Source of the DNA: XN24 sp964462675
GTDB taxonomy: Bacteria > Pseudomonadota > Gammaproteobacteria > Steroidobacterales > XN24
Direction: 5' to 3'
Length of the DNA stretch: 28,540 nt
NCBI GenBank assembly: GCA_964462675.1
Contig: CAYWYS010000039.1
Coordinates: forward strand, 1 to 28,540
Shown here: one piece after another, positions 1-8,886 of the stretch
How positions within the stretch are numbered: the stretch's first letter is position 1
How the letters are laid out: the number at the start of each line of letters is the position of its first letter
The notes under the pieces: model-generated
What the model was told of the DNA's origin: nothing
Seen by the model: only the letters and a program-made list of their open reading frames with translations
Database searches by the model: none
Made by a program: the position numbers and the translations under genes

Positions 1-3000
1 TACGACGCCCAGGGCAACAAGCTCAGCAGCGCCGCAGGCAGCAAGCGCGGCCAGGCCGGCCTTCCTGAACTTTCGCTCGCGGCCGGGCAGTACCGCGTGC
101 AGCTGAAGACAGAGCCCGAGACACTCAGGTTCTTCGCCATCGAGGAGGGCGGCACGCGGGTCGATGGCGCCGAGGCGGAACCGAACGACCAGTGGAAGAT
201 CGCCAACCGCGTGGATCTTGCCCGGCCGCTGACCGGCCGCTTTCAGCGCAAGGGAGACACGGATTACTTCCTGTTCGAGCTCGCGCCGGCGACGGCGGAG
301 GAGCGCCTCGCCCTCGAGGCGGCTGCGAGCGCCGGCAAATCCCTCACCTTTTGCCTGTTGAACCAGCGCGGCGAGACCCTGCAGTGTCGCGCGGGGTCGG
401 ACAAGGTGCGGCTCGAAGGACTGTCGCTCGAGCCGGGTGAGCACGGCCTGTCGCTGGGGCGCGGCGAGGAGGGCGCCGAGTACGTCGTGACGCTTGCTGC
501 CGACGGGCCGCATGAGCCGGGCATCGAGACCGAGCCGAACGACAGCGTGGCGCTGGCCACGAGCATGCCGGCGAACCAGCGCATCAAGGGCAGGATCGAC
601 AAAGACGACAAGGATTTCTTCCGCATTGTCGTCAGCGGCGAGCCGCAGCTGTGGCGCTTCCAGCTGGTCGGCGACGGCGTCCACGAACTTGCGTACCACG
701 ACGGCTCCGGACGTGAAGCGCAGAAGATCCGCGCGCAAGCCAGCCAGCGCCGCATCACGCTGGATAACCTTTTCCTGTTGCCCGGCGTGCACTACATCGC
801 CGTCAACGGACGCGCTGACGGGGAGTACACGCTGTTGACCCGGCCGCTCGGGCCGCCGGATGCCGATGCCGAGCTCGAGCCTAACGACGACGTGACCAGG
901 ATGTTGCCGCTGGTCATCGGCCAGGTGCGCACCGGGCTCCTGTCCGATCCCTCAGACCGCGACAACTATCGCTTCCACCTGGCGCACCATGATCACATCC
1001 GCCTCAGCATAGGGCCGCCCGCCGCCGGCGCGATTCGCGCGCAGCTCTACTGGGACGGCACGAAGACGCGCGAGGCGAGCGCGCCGGCCGATCGCGCGCT
1101 GGTGCTGGAGGGCTTGTTCCCACCCGGCGACTACCGGCTGGAAATGATCACGGCGCAGCCGAGCGAGGCGGAATACCGCTTGAGCCTCGAGCGCCTCGCG
1201 CGCTTCGCGTGTCCGACGGACTGCGAGCCCAATGACAACCCGGCCTTTGCGGGAGCGGTGCCGCCGGACGGCATCATCGAGGGACAGGTAGGCGAATGGC
1301 GTGACGAGGACTGGTACGCGTTGCCGGTGCTCGACCAGGCCGTCGGCCTCGCGGTCGAGACGGAAAAGCAGCAGACCATCGACCTGGTCGCGCAGCCGGC
1401 TGACCGCGGCGGACTGGCATGGGATGCGGCCGGGAACCGTTACACCGGCACGATCCCGGCCGGGGAGCAGCGCTACCTGCGCATCCGTGGGCAGGGAAGC
1501 TACGCGCTGCGGGTCATCCTTGACGGCGTGGAGGCGCAGCCGGCCGCCGCGGGGCCGAGTCCGGTCGCGCTCGAGCTCGGCTTCGAGGCGCGCACCGTGG
1601 CAGCGTACCAGCCGTACGGGCAGCGCGTCGCCGGCCGGCTCGAGCTGCGCAATGGCGGCGCTGAAGCGACGACGGTCATGCTCGAGGCGGTGACCAGCGA
1701 CGCGCGCTGGACGGCGGTACTCGAGCCGGCGGAACTGCATCTCGGCGCGGGAGAGTCAGGCCGGGCGAGCGTGCGTGTCGCCGTGCCCGACGATGCCTGG
1801 GCAGATCGTCCGGTGCGCGTCAGCGTGCAGGCGCGGGATGCGCGCGGGGCCACGACCGAGACCTTCGCCGAGATCGCCGTGGGGCGCGATGCCGCGCTGG
1901 TCGCGCCGGTGCGGCACTGGGAAGTGCCAGCGGCGTTGCTGGGCGGCATGAATGTTGCCTGGCAGGCACTGGGCGGCCGCTGGACGAGCAAGGAAGATGC
2001 GCAGCTCGGGCAGGGCCTGGGCCAGATCTTCGATGGCATGGCCGTACGCGCCGAAGGGCTGGCGTTGCGCGGCAGTCAGCAACCCTGGGCGTACCAGGCG
2101 ACCGTCGAGCTGGCCGGGGACGCGCCGGTCGAGGTGGCCGGCATCGTGCTGAACCCGCTCGGCAGGACCTCAGCCCCGAGTTTCCTGCGACGCTTCCGGC
2201 TGGCGTTGTCCGATGACGGCAAGAGCTTCCGCAGCGTGCTGGCCGGCACGCTGGAGCCGCAGCCGCGGCAGCAGTACTTCGTGCTCGAGCGAGCTGAAAA
2301 GGCCCGCTATGCGCGTCTCGAGCTGATCGACGACTTCACCGGCAGCACCGGCGGCAGCCGGGGGCTCGGCGAATGGAAAGTGATCGCCCGGCCCGGCGCC
2401 GTGGTCCCGGGCGGCGCAGCGGTGAACCTCGCCGACCCGGCGCTCGGCGGGCACGTGGTGTGGGCGCGGCCGATGATCTCCTCGAAGTGGGACGAGGTGC
2501 TCCTCCAGCCCGAATCCACCCGCAACCGCGTGCGGGTGCGGGCCGGCAGGAACCTCGAGTGGGTCGTGGGCTTCCATCACAATCGCGCGGCCCGGATCAC
2601 CGGTCTCGAGTGGCAGGATTCGTCCGGCGGGAATGCAGCGGAGCAGATCGCCGCCGTGGAGGTGTCGGTCAGCATCGACAGCCCGCTGGGGCCATGGGAG
2701 CCGCTGGGCACCTGGACGCTCGCCGGCAGCGGTCCCAGGCGCCTGGCGCTGGCAGCGCCGACCTGGGCACGATTCGTGCGGTTCTCGACGGCATCGGCCG
2801 AGCGCGAGCTGCACCTCGAGGTTCCCGGCGCACTGCGGATTTTCGAGCAGCCGGCGGACGCGGAGTATCGCTCCATACTCGGCGAGTGGGGTTCCGACGA
2901 CTACCGCGCGATCCACGAGGCGTTGCAGCCGATCGCGCCCGCGCGCCCCTTCCAGATGGCGGCGCATGGCAGCCGGGCGAGTGCCGCGACGCTCGCGCCG

Positions 3001-4623
3001 GGCAAGACCGCGGACGGCCGCGTCTGGCTCGGGCAGCACGAGCACTGGTATCGCCTGCAGGTCCCGGCCGGCCAGAACACGCTGGTGATCCGGCTCGCGG
3101 GCGAGCCGACCGTCAGAACGGTGCTGGCGCTGGAGACTGCGGCCGGCGAACCGCTGCCCTTGCGCACGATCGAACGCCGTGCCGATCTGCAGCGGCTGGA
3201 GGCCGTCGTCGAGCCGGGCAGCACGGTGTATTTCCGGGTTGCCGAGCCGCCCCGCAACGTCGTGTTCGCCTGGGACACCAGCGCCAGCGTAGGCGCCTAC
3301 CTGCCGGTCATCTACAGCGCCATGGCGGCCTATGCGCGCGATCTCGTGCCGGGGCGCGATGCCGCGAACCTAATGCCCTTCGGCGCGGGAATGCTGTTGC
3401 AGGACTGGCACGGCGAACCCTGGCTGATGCAGACCGTCCTGAACGAGTACCCGCGCGGCGAGAGTTCCAGCGAAGCGGAGACCACCCTCCTGCGTGCGAG
3501 CGAAGCGCTCGGCCGGCGCGCCGGGGCCAAGGCCATCGTGCTGATCACTGACGCGGCGACCAACCGTGAGCCGCGGGTCTGGGACGCATTCGACAGGGTG
3601 CGCCCGAGGGTCTTCACGCTGGGCCTCGACTCGCACGGCGCCTTCGGGCGCTACCCGTCGCGGGAACAGGACCTGCTGCAGGACTGGGCGCGCGTCCATG
3701 GCGGGCTGTACTCGCAGCTGCGCAGCGAGGGTGAGATGGAGGTCGCCTTCGATCGCGCCGCGACACTGCTGCGCGAGCCCGCACCTTACCTGCTGACGGT
3801 CAATACCGAGGCGCGCAAGGCGCCCGGGCCGGGCACGCTGCAGGTGCGCAGCGCCGCAGTCGGTGGCGCGGGCGGCAGCGGCCAGGCCGGCGGCGCGGTG
3901 CTGTTCATCCTCGACGCCTCCGGCTCGATGCTCCAGCGCATGGACGGCCAGCGCCGCATCGAGATCGCGCGCCAGGTGCTGGTCGAGGCGGTCACGAAGC
4001 ACCTCAAGCCGGGCACGCCGGTGGCGCTGCGTGTGTTCGGGCACCGCGAGCCCAATGCCTGCCGCAGCGACCTGGAGATCTCGCTGCAAGCGCTCGATGC
4101 GGCGAAAGCCACTGCGGCGATCCGCGGCATCGAGGCGCGCAATCTCGCGCGCACGCCGATCGCGGACTCGCTGGCCAAGGTCGAGGCTGATCTTGGGAAA
4201 GCGGCAGGACCGAAGACCATCGTATTGCTGACCGACGGCGAGGAAACCTGCGACGGAGACCCGGAAAAAGTGATCCGCAGCCTGGCCGACAAGGGCTTCG
4301 ACATGCGGCTGAACATCGTCGGCTTCGCGTTGAACGATGAGCAAGTCGAAAGCCAGTTCGCGGCCTGGGCGGAGCTCGGCGGCGGCCGCTATTTCTCAGC
4401 CGGCAACGCGGCCGGGCTGAGCGAGGCGCTCGAAGAGGCGCTGCGGGTGCCGTTCGTGGTCTATGACCATTCGGGCGCAGAGATCGCCACGGGCGCCGTA
4501 GATGGCGAAAAGCTGGAGCTGCCGTCGGGGATCTATCGCGTCGTGGTGCAGGCATCCCCACCACAGGTGTTCGAACGAGTGGAGATCCATGGGAGTGCAG
4601 CCATCGGGTTGCAGCTGAAGTAG
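1..4623 (+). CDS. Large multidomain PPC / discoidin-like / double-VWA protein (5' partial)
   Basis: The reading frame is open from base 1 to the TAG at 4621-4623 (1540 codons visible), so the true start lies upstream and the GTG at 97 is not needed. Four modules opened by an EPND motif (about nt 175, 530, 875 and 1225) resemble bacterial pre-peptidase C-terminal (PPC) beta-sandwiches. They are followed by an Ig-like segment (nt 1560-1890) and two F5/8-type-C-like segments (nt 1900-2400 and 2440-2840). After another PPC-like stretch come two VWA domains. The first has a DTSAS MIDAS motif (Asp codon at 3274) with LITDAAT later. The second has DASGS (Asp codon at 3913) and LLTDGEE (Asp codon at 4234). 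A small beta domain closes the protein. The make-up suggests an extracytoplasmic, metal-dependent adhesion or scaffold protein, which is inference. The next gene starts 27 nt downstream on the same strand, so the two are probably co-transcribed. Confidence 0.85.
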   Translation, partial: YDAQGNKLSSAAGSKRGQAGLPELSLAAGQYRVQLKTEPETLRFFAIEEGGTRVDGAEAEPNDQWKIANRVDLARPLTGRFQRKGDTDYFLFELAPATAEERLALEAAASAGKSLTFCLLNQRGETLQCRAGSDKVRLEGLSLEPGEHGLSLGRGEEGAEYVVTLAADGPHEPGIETEPNDSVALATSMPANQRIKGRIDKDDKDFFRIVVSGEPQLWRFQLVGDGVHELAYHDGSGREAQKIRAQASQRRITLDNLFLLPGVHYIAVNGRADGEYTLLTRPLGPPDADAELEPNDDVTRMLPLVIGQVRTGLLSDPSDRDNYRFHLAHHDHIRLSIGPPAAGAIRAQLYWDGTKTREASAPADRALVLEGLFPPGDYRLEMITAQPSEAEYRLSLERLARFACPTDCEPNDNPAFAGAVPPDGIIEGQVGEWRDEDWYALPVLDQAVGLAVETEKQQTIDLVAQPADRGGLAWDAAGNRYTGTIPAGEQRYLRIRGQGSYALRVILDGVEAQPAAAGPSPVALELGFEARTVAAYQPYGQRVAGRLELRNGGAEATTVMLEAVTSDARWTAVLEPAELHLGAGESGRASVRVAVPDDAWADRPVRVSVQARDARGATTETFAEIAVGRDAALVAPVRHWEVPAALLGGMNVAWQALGGRWTSKEDAQLGQGLGQIFDGMAVRAEGLALRGSQQPWAYQATVELAGDAPVEVAGIVLNPLGRTSAPSFLRRFRLALSDDGKSFRSVLAGTLEPQPRQQYFVLERAEKARYARLELIDDFTGSTGGSRGLGEWKVIARPGAVVPGGAAVNLADPALGGHVVWARPMISSKWDEVLLQPESTRNRVRVRAGRNLEWVVGFHHNRAARITGLEWQDSSGGNAAEQIAAVEVSVSIDSPLGPWEPLGTWTLAGSGPRRLALAAPTWARFVRFSTASAERELHLEVPGALRIFEQPADAEYRSILGEWGSDDYRAIHEALQPIAPARPFQMAAHGSRASAATLAPGKTADGRVWLGQHEHWYRLQVPAGQNTLVIRLAGEPTVRTVLALETAAGEPLPLRTIERRADLQRLEAVVEPGSTVYFRVAEPPRNVVFAWDTSASVGAYLPVIYSAMAAYARDLVPGRDAANLMPFGAGMLLQDWHGEPWLMQTVLNEYPRGESSSEAETTLLRASEALGRRAGAKAIVLITDAATNREPRVWDAFDRVRPRVFTLGLDSHGAFGRYPSREQDLLQDWARVHGGLYSQLRSEGEMEVAFDRAATLLREPAPYLLTVNTEARKAPGPGTLQVRSAAVGGAGGSGQAGGAVLFILDASGSMLQRMDGQRRIEIARQVLVEAVTKHLKPGTPVALRVFGHREPNACRSDLEISLQALDAAKATAAIRGIEARNLARTPIADSLAKVEADLGKAAGPKTIVLLTDGEETCDGDPEKVIRSLADKGFDMRLNIVGFALNDEQVESQFAAWAELGGGRYFSAGNAAGLSEALEEALRVPFVVYDHSGAEIATGAVDGEKLELPSGIYRVVVQASPPQVFERVEIHGSAAIGLQLK

Positions 4624-4650
4624 TCAATCGTGCGCGCGGGAGAAAGCTTC

Positions 4651-6999
4651 ATGTCCAGCAAGTTTATCGTCTGCCTCCTCAGCCTTTCGATCGCATGGAT
4701 GCCATGGGCGCCCGCTGTGGCCGCGATGTCGCGCGGCTTTGCAATTCCGGGGCCCGAGCGAAACGCCTCGGGCAGGGAGCTTGCGCCACTGCCGGTGCTC
4801 GACGCACAGCGTGAATCGGACCTCGTGGCGGTGCGTGATGGCGCGTTCGAGATTGCAGATCGCTACGATCCGTCGACGTTCTTCATCGAGGACTTGCTCG
4901 ATCGGCTCGATTTCGAGCCATCGGCGGCGTTCGAGTTCGTCCGCGACGAGATCCGGTTCGACCCCTACGACGGAATCCTGCGTGGCGTCGAAGGCGTGCT
5001 CGGCGGCCGAGGCGGGAATGCACTCGAACGGTCGATGTTGCTCAAGCAGCTGCTGGAGGAGATGGGCTTTGATGCCCGGCTGGCGCATGGCACACTCACA
5101 GAGGCCGCGGCTGCCGGGCTGCTCGAACAGGCTTTGACGCCCCGGCAGGCCGAGCTGGACATGGATCCGCTGGCGATCCTCGCCGGCTTCATCCCCGGCA
5201 TGATGGCGCGGCTGAAATCCAGGGCCGAGCGGGACTATGCATGGCTGATGGCAGCCGCCGAGGCAGATATCAGGAAGGCGAAGCCGGTACTGATCGCACC
5301 GGCGGCCGTCAGGCAACACGTCTGGGTCCAGGCGAACCTCGATGGCAACTGGACGGACCTCGACAGCGCCTTCCGGGATGCAAGCGTCGGCCAACGTTTC
5401 ACCGAGCCCGAGCGATTCAGCAAGGAGCCCCAGGCCCAGGACCATCAAGTCGTCTCGTTCAGTGTCGTTGCTGAAACCTGGCATGGGAAGCAGCTTTCAT
5501 CGCGACCGGTACTGCAGCGCGAGCTCACGGCCGCCGATGCGGCCACCAGTCGCATCTACCTGGCCTTTGCTCCGAGAGCAGCCGGCACCGGCAACGCGCT
5601 GGCAAAGGCGATGGGCGCAAGCACGCAGTTCGTGCCAATCCTCACGGTTGATGGCGATGCCAGCGTCGGCGACGCGTTGCCCGGGATCAGCGCCGCGGCG
5701 ACGGGCAGCTCCGGTTTCTTGCTGGCCAGCGCCAGCGCGCCTGAGTTGACCGGCCTGTACCTGGAGGTCAAGACGCAGTCGCCTGACGGACGGCGGTCGA
5801 CAAGTCGCAGGACCCTGCTCGACCGAGTGCCGGCCCGGGCCCGACTCGCCGGGGACATCAGCGTGGAGGGACTCGCCGGCGTCAGCCACACTGACGGGGT
5901 GCCGGACGTCTTCAACGCGCTTCACCAGGTCATCGTCTCCACGGGCAGCCTCAACCCGCATCGTGCAGCCAACAACATCGGCCTGGCCGCGCATTTCGCT
6001 GGCACGCAACTGAGTGGCGACGAGGGCATCGAGTCCATGGATCTCGACGCGGCCATGTGGCCGATTGCCATGTTTCGGATGCTCTCGGTTGCGGTCAACG
6101 AGTGGCTGGCCATCGAGGCCGTCAACGATCTCAAGACAGTGCGCTTCCTGATTGCCGAACCGCGCATCTACCTGTTCTCGTACGAGTTCATGCAGAGTGG
6201 AGAAAACTCGGGTATCGCATTATCGATCGACTTGCTGCGCGACGATGTTCAGGCCTTCGGAGCCGCGAATGCCAGGCTGGAGGAGGTCGCCAGGCGCAAG
6301 ACGTGGTACGGCGTGTTCCAGGCAGCGTTCGAGACGAGCCTGATCGAGATTCCGTACATGGCCGGCGCGGGCGTGGCGGATGAAATGCGCGGCGCGAGCC
6401 TCTCGTCCGATGGCGTCGCATGGCGCGTGACGGCAGCGGACGACAAGCGCTTGCCGGTCGATGTGCCGGTCATGCTGCTCGAACAACTCGGGCACGGCCA
6501 TGTCGTCGTGGCGAGCGAGGCCGGCCTGCTGGCGGAAGCGGCGACATGGTGGGCGATCGGCCCGGACGGACTGGCGCGCGCGATGTTGGCGCCTACCCTG
6601 GGGGGCAGTCATGGCTGGTGGCAGTCATATACAAACTGGAAGCCAACGCCCTACATGACAAAGATTTCCCAGACCAATCTGCACCCGGACATGAGTAGTC
6701 GAGGACTGCAGCAGGAATACCACCGGGCCGTCCGGGATGCGATGCGAGAGGCCTACAATAAGGGCGGCGGGAAGGCCGCCAGCAATAGAGTTGGAAAGGC
6801 AGGCAAGCTTCCAAGAACGACACGAGGGGCAGGTGGCAGCGAATACACAGTTGTCCTGATCGGCTCCAGCCTGGCTTCGATGACGGCCGCTGAGGTCTGG
6901 GCCCTCGTGGTTGTGGCGGGGTTCACCACGGGGTTCATCGTCGTCGGTGTCGTCCTGAGGAACAGCTGGATTGAGATCAGCAACAAGAACAAGAGATAA
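4651..6999 (+). CDS. Secreted transglutaminase-fold protein lacking the catalytic Cys, C-terminal membrane segment
   Basis: I chose ATG 4651 because GGGAGAAAG lies just upstream and it opens a clear signal peptide (MSSKFIVCLLSLSIAW, cut after AVAA). A GTG at 4630 would add seven residues. The product is 782 aa. Residues about 95-150 match the core of transglutaminase-like domains (FVRDEIRFDPYDG, then LLKQLLEEMGFDARLAHG). The position normally held by the catalytic Cys is Asn123 in GRGGNALER. The His and Asp positions are kept (His223 in HVWVQANL, Asp238 in WTDLDSAF). From memory, a group of large bacterial proteins shares this Asn form, so the domain may bind rather than catalyse. The last ~45 residues hold one or two hydrophobic helices and a basic tail. 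It follows the VWA giant by 27 nt and may act with it at the cell surface. GC is visibly lower over roughly the last 400 nt. Confidence 0.8.
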   Translation: MSSKFIVCLLSLSIAWMPWAPAVAAMSRGFAIPGPERNASGRELAPLPVLDAQRESDLVAVRDGAFEIADRYDPSTFFIEDLLDRLDFEPSAAFEFVRDEIRFDPYDGILRGVEGVLGGRGGNALERSMLLKQLLEEMGFDARLAHGTLTEAAAAGLLEQALTPRQAELDMDPLAILAGFIPGMMARLKSRAERDYAWLMAAAEADIRKAKPVLIAPAAVRQHVWVQANLDGNWTDLDSAFRDASVGQRFTEPERFSKEPQAQDHQVVSFSVVAETWHGKQLSSRPVLQRELTAADAATSRIYLAFAPRAAGTGNALAKAMGASTQFVPILTVDGDASVGDALPGISAAATGSSGFLLASASAPELTGLYLEVKTQSPDGRRSTSRRTLLDRVPARARLAGDISVEGLAGVSHTDGVPDVFNALHQVIVSTGSLNPHRAANNIGLAAHFAGTQLSGDEGIESMDLDAAMWPIAMFRMLSVAVNEWLAIEAVNDLKTVRFLIAEPRIYLFSYEFMQSGENSGIALSIDLLRDDVQAFGAANARLEEVARRKTWYGVFQAAFETSLIEIPYMAGAGVADEMRGASLSSDGVAWRVTAADDKRLPVDVPVMLLEQLGHGHVVVASEAGLLAEAATWWAIGPDGLARAMLAPTLGGSHGWWQSYTNWKPTPYMTKISQTNLHPDMSSRGLQQEYHRAVRDAMREAYNKGGGKAASNRVGKAGKLPRTTRGAGGSEYTVVLIGSSLASMTAAEVWALVVVAGFTTGFIVVGVVLRNSWIEISNKNKR

Positions 7000-7025
7000 C
7001 GCTGAGCCGGTATCCCGTCCGGACC

Positions 7026-7526
7026 TCAATCCTCGCGCGGCACGACCATGTCGAACTCGACATCGATTTCGACGCGCTTCGACGACGGGCTTTGCGGCCT
7101 AATGGTCTCGACATAACGCAGCGTGCCGCGATAGCGGCCGGCGATGTGCAGCTGGTCGCCGTCGATGGAAAACTCCGTGATCTCGAACTCCGCGGCCTCG
7201 CCTTCGCTGCTGTAGTGAGGCAGCATCGTGGCCTCCGGGAAGTACATGACTTCCGCCTCGTCGGGAGGCTGCCCGCCCATCGCCAGCAGCGAAATGCTCA
7301 GCGCCCCCTTGGTGCTGAAGCGCTTTTCGGCATGGCCCTGCAGGGTGACATCGATGTAAGCGGGGTCGGCCCTGAAGGACGCAGTGGAATTGCCGCCGCC
7401 CTGCACGACATGCCACACGCGGGCCTCGCCATCGAGGGTTCCGCGCAGCACGCTGTCGGCCAGTGCGAGTGGTGCTGCGCTCAGCAGCAAGGTCCCAAGA
7501 ATGAGGCCGGACTTCGGAGAATTCAT
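7026..7526 (-). CDS. Exported protein of unknown function
   Basis: The start is the ATG at 7526, with GAGGTG about 8 nt upstream. It opens a signal peptide (MNSPKSGLILGTLLLSAAPL, cut after ALA). A longer frame back to 7676 is possible but lacks export features and runs into the neighbouring gene. The 166-aa product looks mostly beta: alternating strands, VDVEFDMVV-like character near the C-terminus, and no Cys after the signal. I do not recognise a family. It is the last of three minus-strand genes that begin at 8747, all encoding exported proteins, so it is probably an envelope or periplasmic component of that set. It converges with the transglutaminase-fold gene, with 26 bp between the stops. 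Confidence 0.7.
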   Translation of the reverse strand: MNSPKSGLILGTLLLSAAPLALADSVLRGTLDGEARVWHVVQGGGNSTASFRADPAYIDVTLQGHAEKRFSTKGALSISLLAMGGQPPDEAEVMYFPEATMLPHYSSEGEAAEFEITEFSIDGDQLHIAGRYRGTLRYVETIRPQSPSSKRVEIDVEFDMVVPRED

Positions 7527-7584
7527 GGGTGCACCTCGTGTTGCTGGACACCACCGGCCGGTCGTGTTCCTCGGAGTTTGCGGG

Positions 7585-8235
7585 TCACTTGGACTCGAGA
7601 TACCACATCGCGTCGTCGGGCATCGCCTGCAGCGCGTCATGGATCGTGTGAGTCTCGTGGCGGCTGCCGTCGGCATGCTCCATGAACTCGACGATCGTCG
7701 TGCGCACCAGGTTCCAGCCGGGTGCGAACTCGAGCCGTGACTCGGTCGTGAACTCGGCAGGTCCGGATGGCGTAATCATTTCCTCGACGCAGGTGCCGGT
7801 GACCGCGGCCTTGCCATCGACATGCAGCCAGCGCAGGAACGCGCCCTCGACGAGTTCAGTCTGCCCCCAGCTCAGCTGGTACGCCGCGATCTCCGGGTTG
7901 GTGGCCGCGACCATGCCGGTTTCATCGTCGCCGGCCTTCATGTAGATCATCGTGGCGGCGACGTTCGCCTCGCCGTTCACTACCGAAAATCCGCCAGCCC
8001 GGCATCGATCGAAGGTCTGTGCGACGGTCTGGCCGGTATCCGGCGGCGTGGGCAGGTCGAAGGTGACCGAGCCGTCTGCCTGGATCCGCCCCAGCGGCGC
8101 GTCGTGGCCGTAGGTGTAGATCTCGGCGGTGCCGCCCTGCCAGCCGGCGACCTTGCCGGCCGGGACCTCGGCCGCGAGTACGGGGGCTGCGCATGACATT
8201 GCCAGCACGGCGCCGGCGGACAGGACTCGCTTCAT
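7585..8235 (-). CDS. Exported protein of unknown function
   Basis: The start is the ATG at 8235, with AAAGGAAC upstream. The signal peptide MKRVLSAGAVLAMSCAAPVL is cut after AAA or LAA, leaving about 195 mature residues (216 aa in total). The mature part begins with a beta-like segment (WQGGTAEIYTYG, then LGRIQADGSVTFDLP) that looks like a small carbohydrate-binding or carboxypeptidase-regulatory type strand pattern, but this is only a visual impression. Two mature cysteines (in DRCRAGG and GTCVEEM) could pair in the periplasm. It lies 26 bp after the lipoprotein gene (stop 8262) and 58 bp before the next exported protein, so a three-gene transcript is likely. The function is unknown. Confidence 0.7.
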   Translation of the reverse strand: MKRVLSAGAVLAMSCAAPVLAAEVPAGKVAGWQGGTAEIYTYGHDAPLGRIQADGSVTFDLPTPPDTGQTVAQTFDRCRAGGFSVVNGEANVAATMIYMKAGDDETGMVAATNPEIAAYQLSWGQTELVEGAFLRWLHVDGKAAVTGTCVEEMITPSGPAEFTTESRLEFAPGWNLVRTTIVEFMEHADGSRHETHTIHDALQAMPDDAMWYLESK

Positions 8236-8261
8236 CGGATTGTTCCTTTGCAAGGTTTGCA

Positions 8262-8747
8262 TCACTGGACCGTCAGGCTGATCGCCGAGTTCTCGTCCGC
8301 GACGTAGCTCGGGCAAGCACCCTGGTAGCATTCGGTGATTTCAACCACGCCCGAGAGCTGCTCGCAGGGTTCGTCCGCCCGGTCGTTGCTCAGGCTGGTC
8401 AGAAGTCCGGAGGGCGTTGACTCGGTCCAGTCGACGCCGAGCATCGGCAGCTCGGCATAGAAACCCGCTCGGGTGGAATAATTCGTGACCCTGGACTTCA
8501 CTTCCACCTTGAGTGCGACGGTGTGGGGGGTCAGGTTCTCGGGATACCGGGCAAACAGGTTGAAGCTGCAGCTCGGGCCGGGATAGCCATCCAGGAGCAG
8601 CACGACCGGGCCAGGATCGTAGGGCGGGCCGCCGGCCGAAGGCCGCGTGGCTGGCTCCCGGGACGGCTGTTGCGTGCCGAAATCGGGCACGGCGCAAGCA
8701 GCCAGCGCGACCGTCAACACTATCGGGAGCAGGATGCGATGACACAT
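8262..8747 (-). CDS. Lipoprotein of a locally triplicated, four-cysteine family (paralogue 1)
   Basis: The 161-aa product has a lipoprotein signal peptide with lipobox L15-A-A-C18. Residue +2 is Ala, so outer-membrane sorting is expected under the usual rule. GGAGGA precedes the ATG at 8747. The mature protein contains GPVVLLLDG (46-54), then Cys60 in SCSF, and near the C-terminus Cys128, Cys140 and Cys145 in ECYQGACPSYV. The same layout occurs in the proteins at 12045-12530 and 13425-13925, so these are paralogues. The four conserved mature cysteines probably form two disulfides in the periplasm. I know no named family for it. It heads a three-gene minus-strand set of exported proteins. Confidence 0.8.
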   Translation of the reverse strand: MCHRILLPIVLTVALAACAVPDFGTQQPSREPATRPSAGGPPYDPGPVVLLLDGYPGPSCSFNLFARYPENLTPHTVALKVEVKSRVTNYSTRAGFYAELPMLGVDWTESTPSGLLTSLSNDRADEPCEQLSGVVEITECYQGACPSYVADENSAISLTVQ

Positions 8748-8819
8748 GCGAGGATCCTCCAGGGTGCGCCGGCGCCGCCGCGGACGGGATGCTGGCGGCG
8801 CCTGCAGTCAGCGATTCAG

Positions 8820-8847
8820 TTGGGTTAACGCAGGATCCCGGCATAAT
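8820..8847 (+). promoter_or_regulatory. Candidate sigma70-type promoter
   Basis: TTGGGT (8820-8825) and CATAAT (8842-8847) are separated by 16 bp in the 139-bp divergent gap before the FMN enzyme gene at 8887. A start near 8854 would leave a leader of about 33 nt. This is a consensus match by eye only. Confidence 0.35.
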
Positions 8848-8886
8848 CCGCCAGACGCACGGCTTCGCTCCGGGTAACATTCCCTG

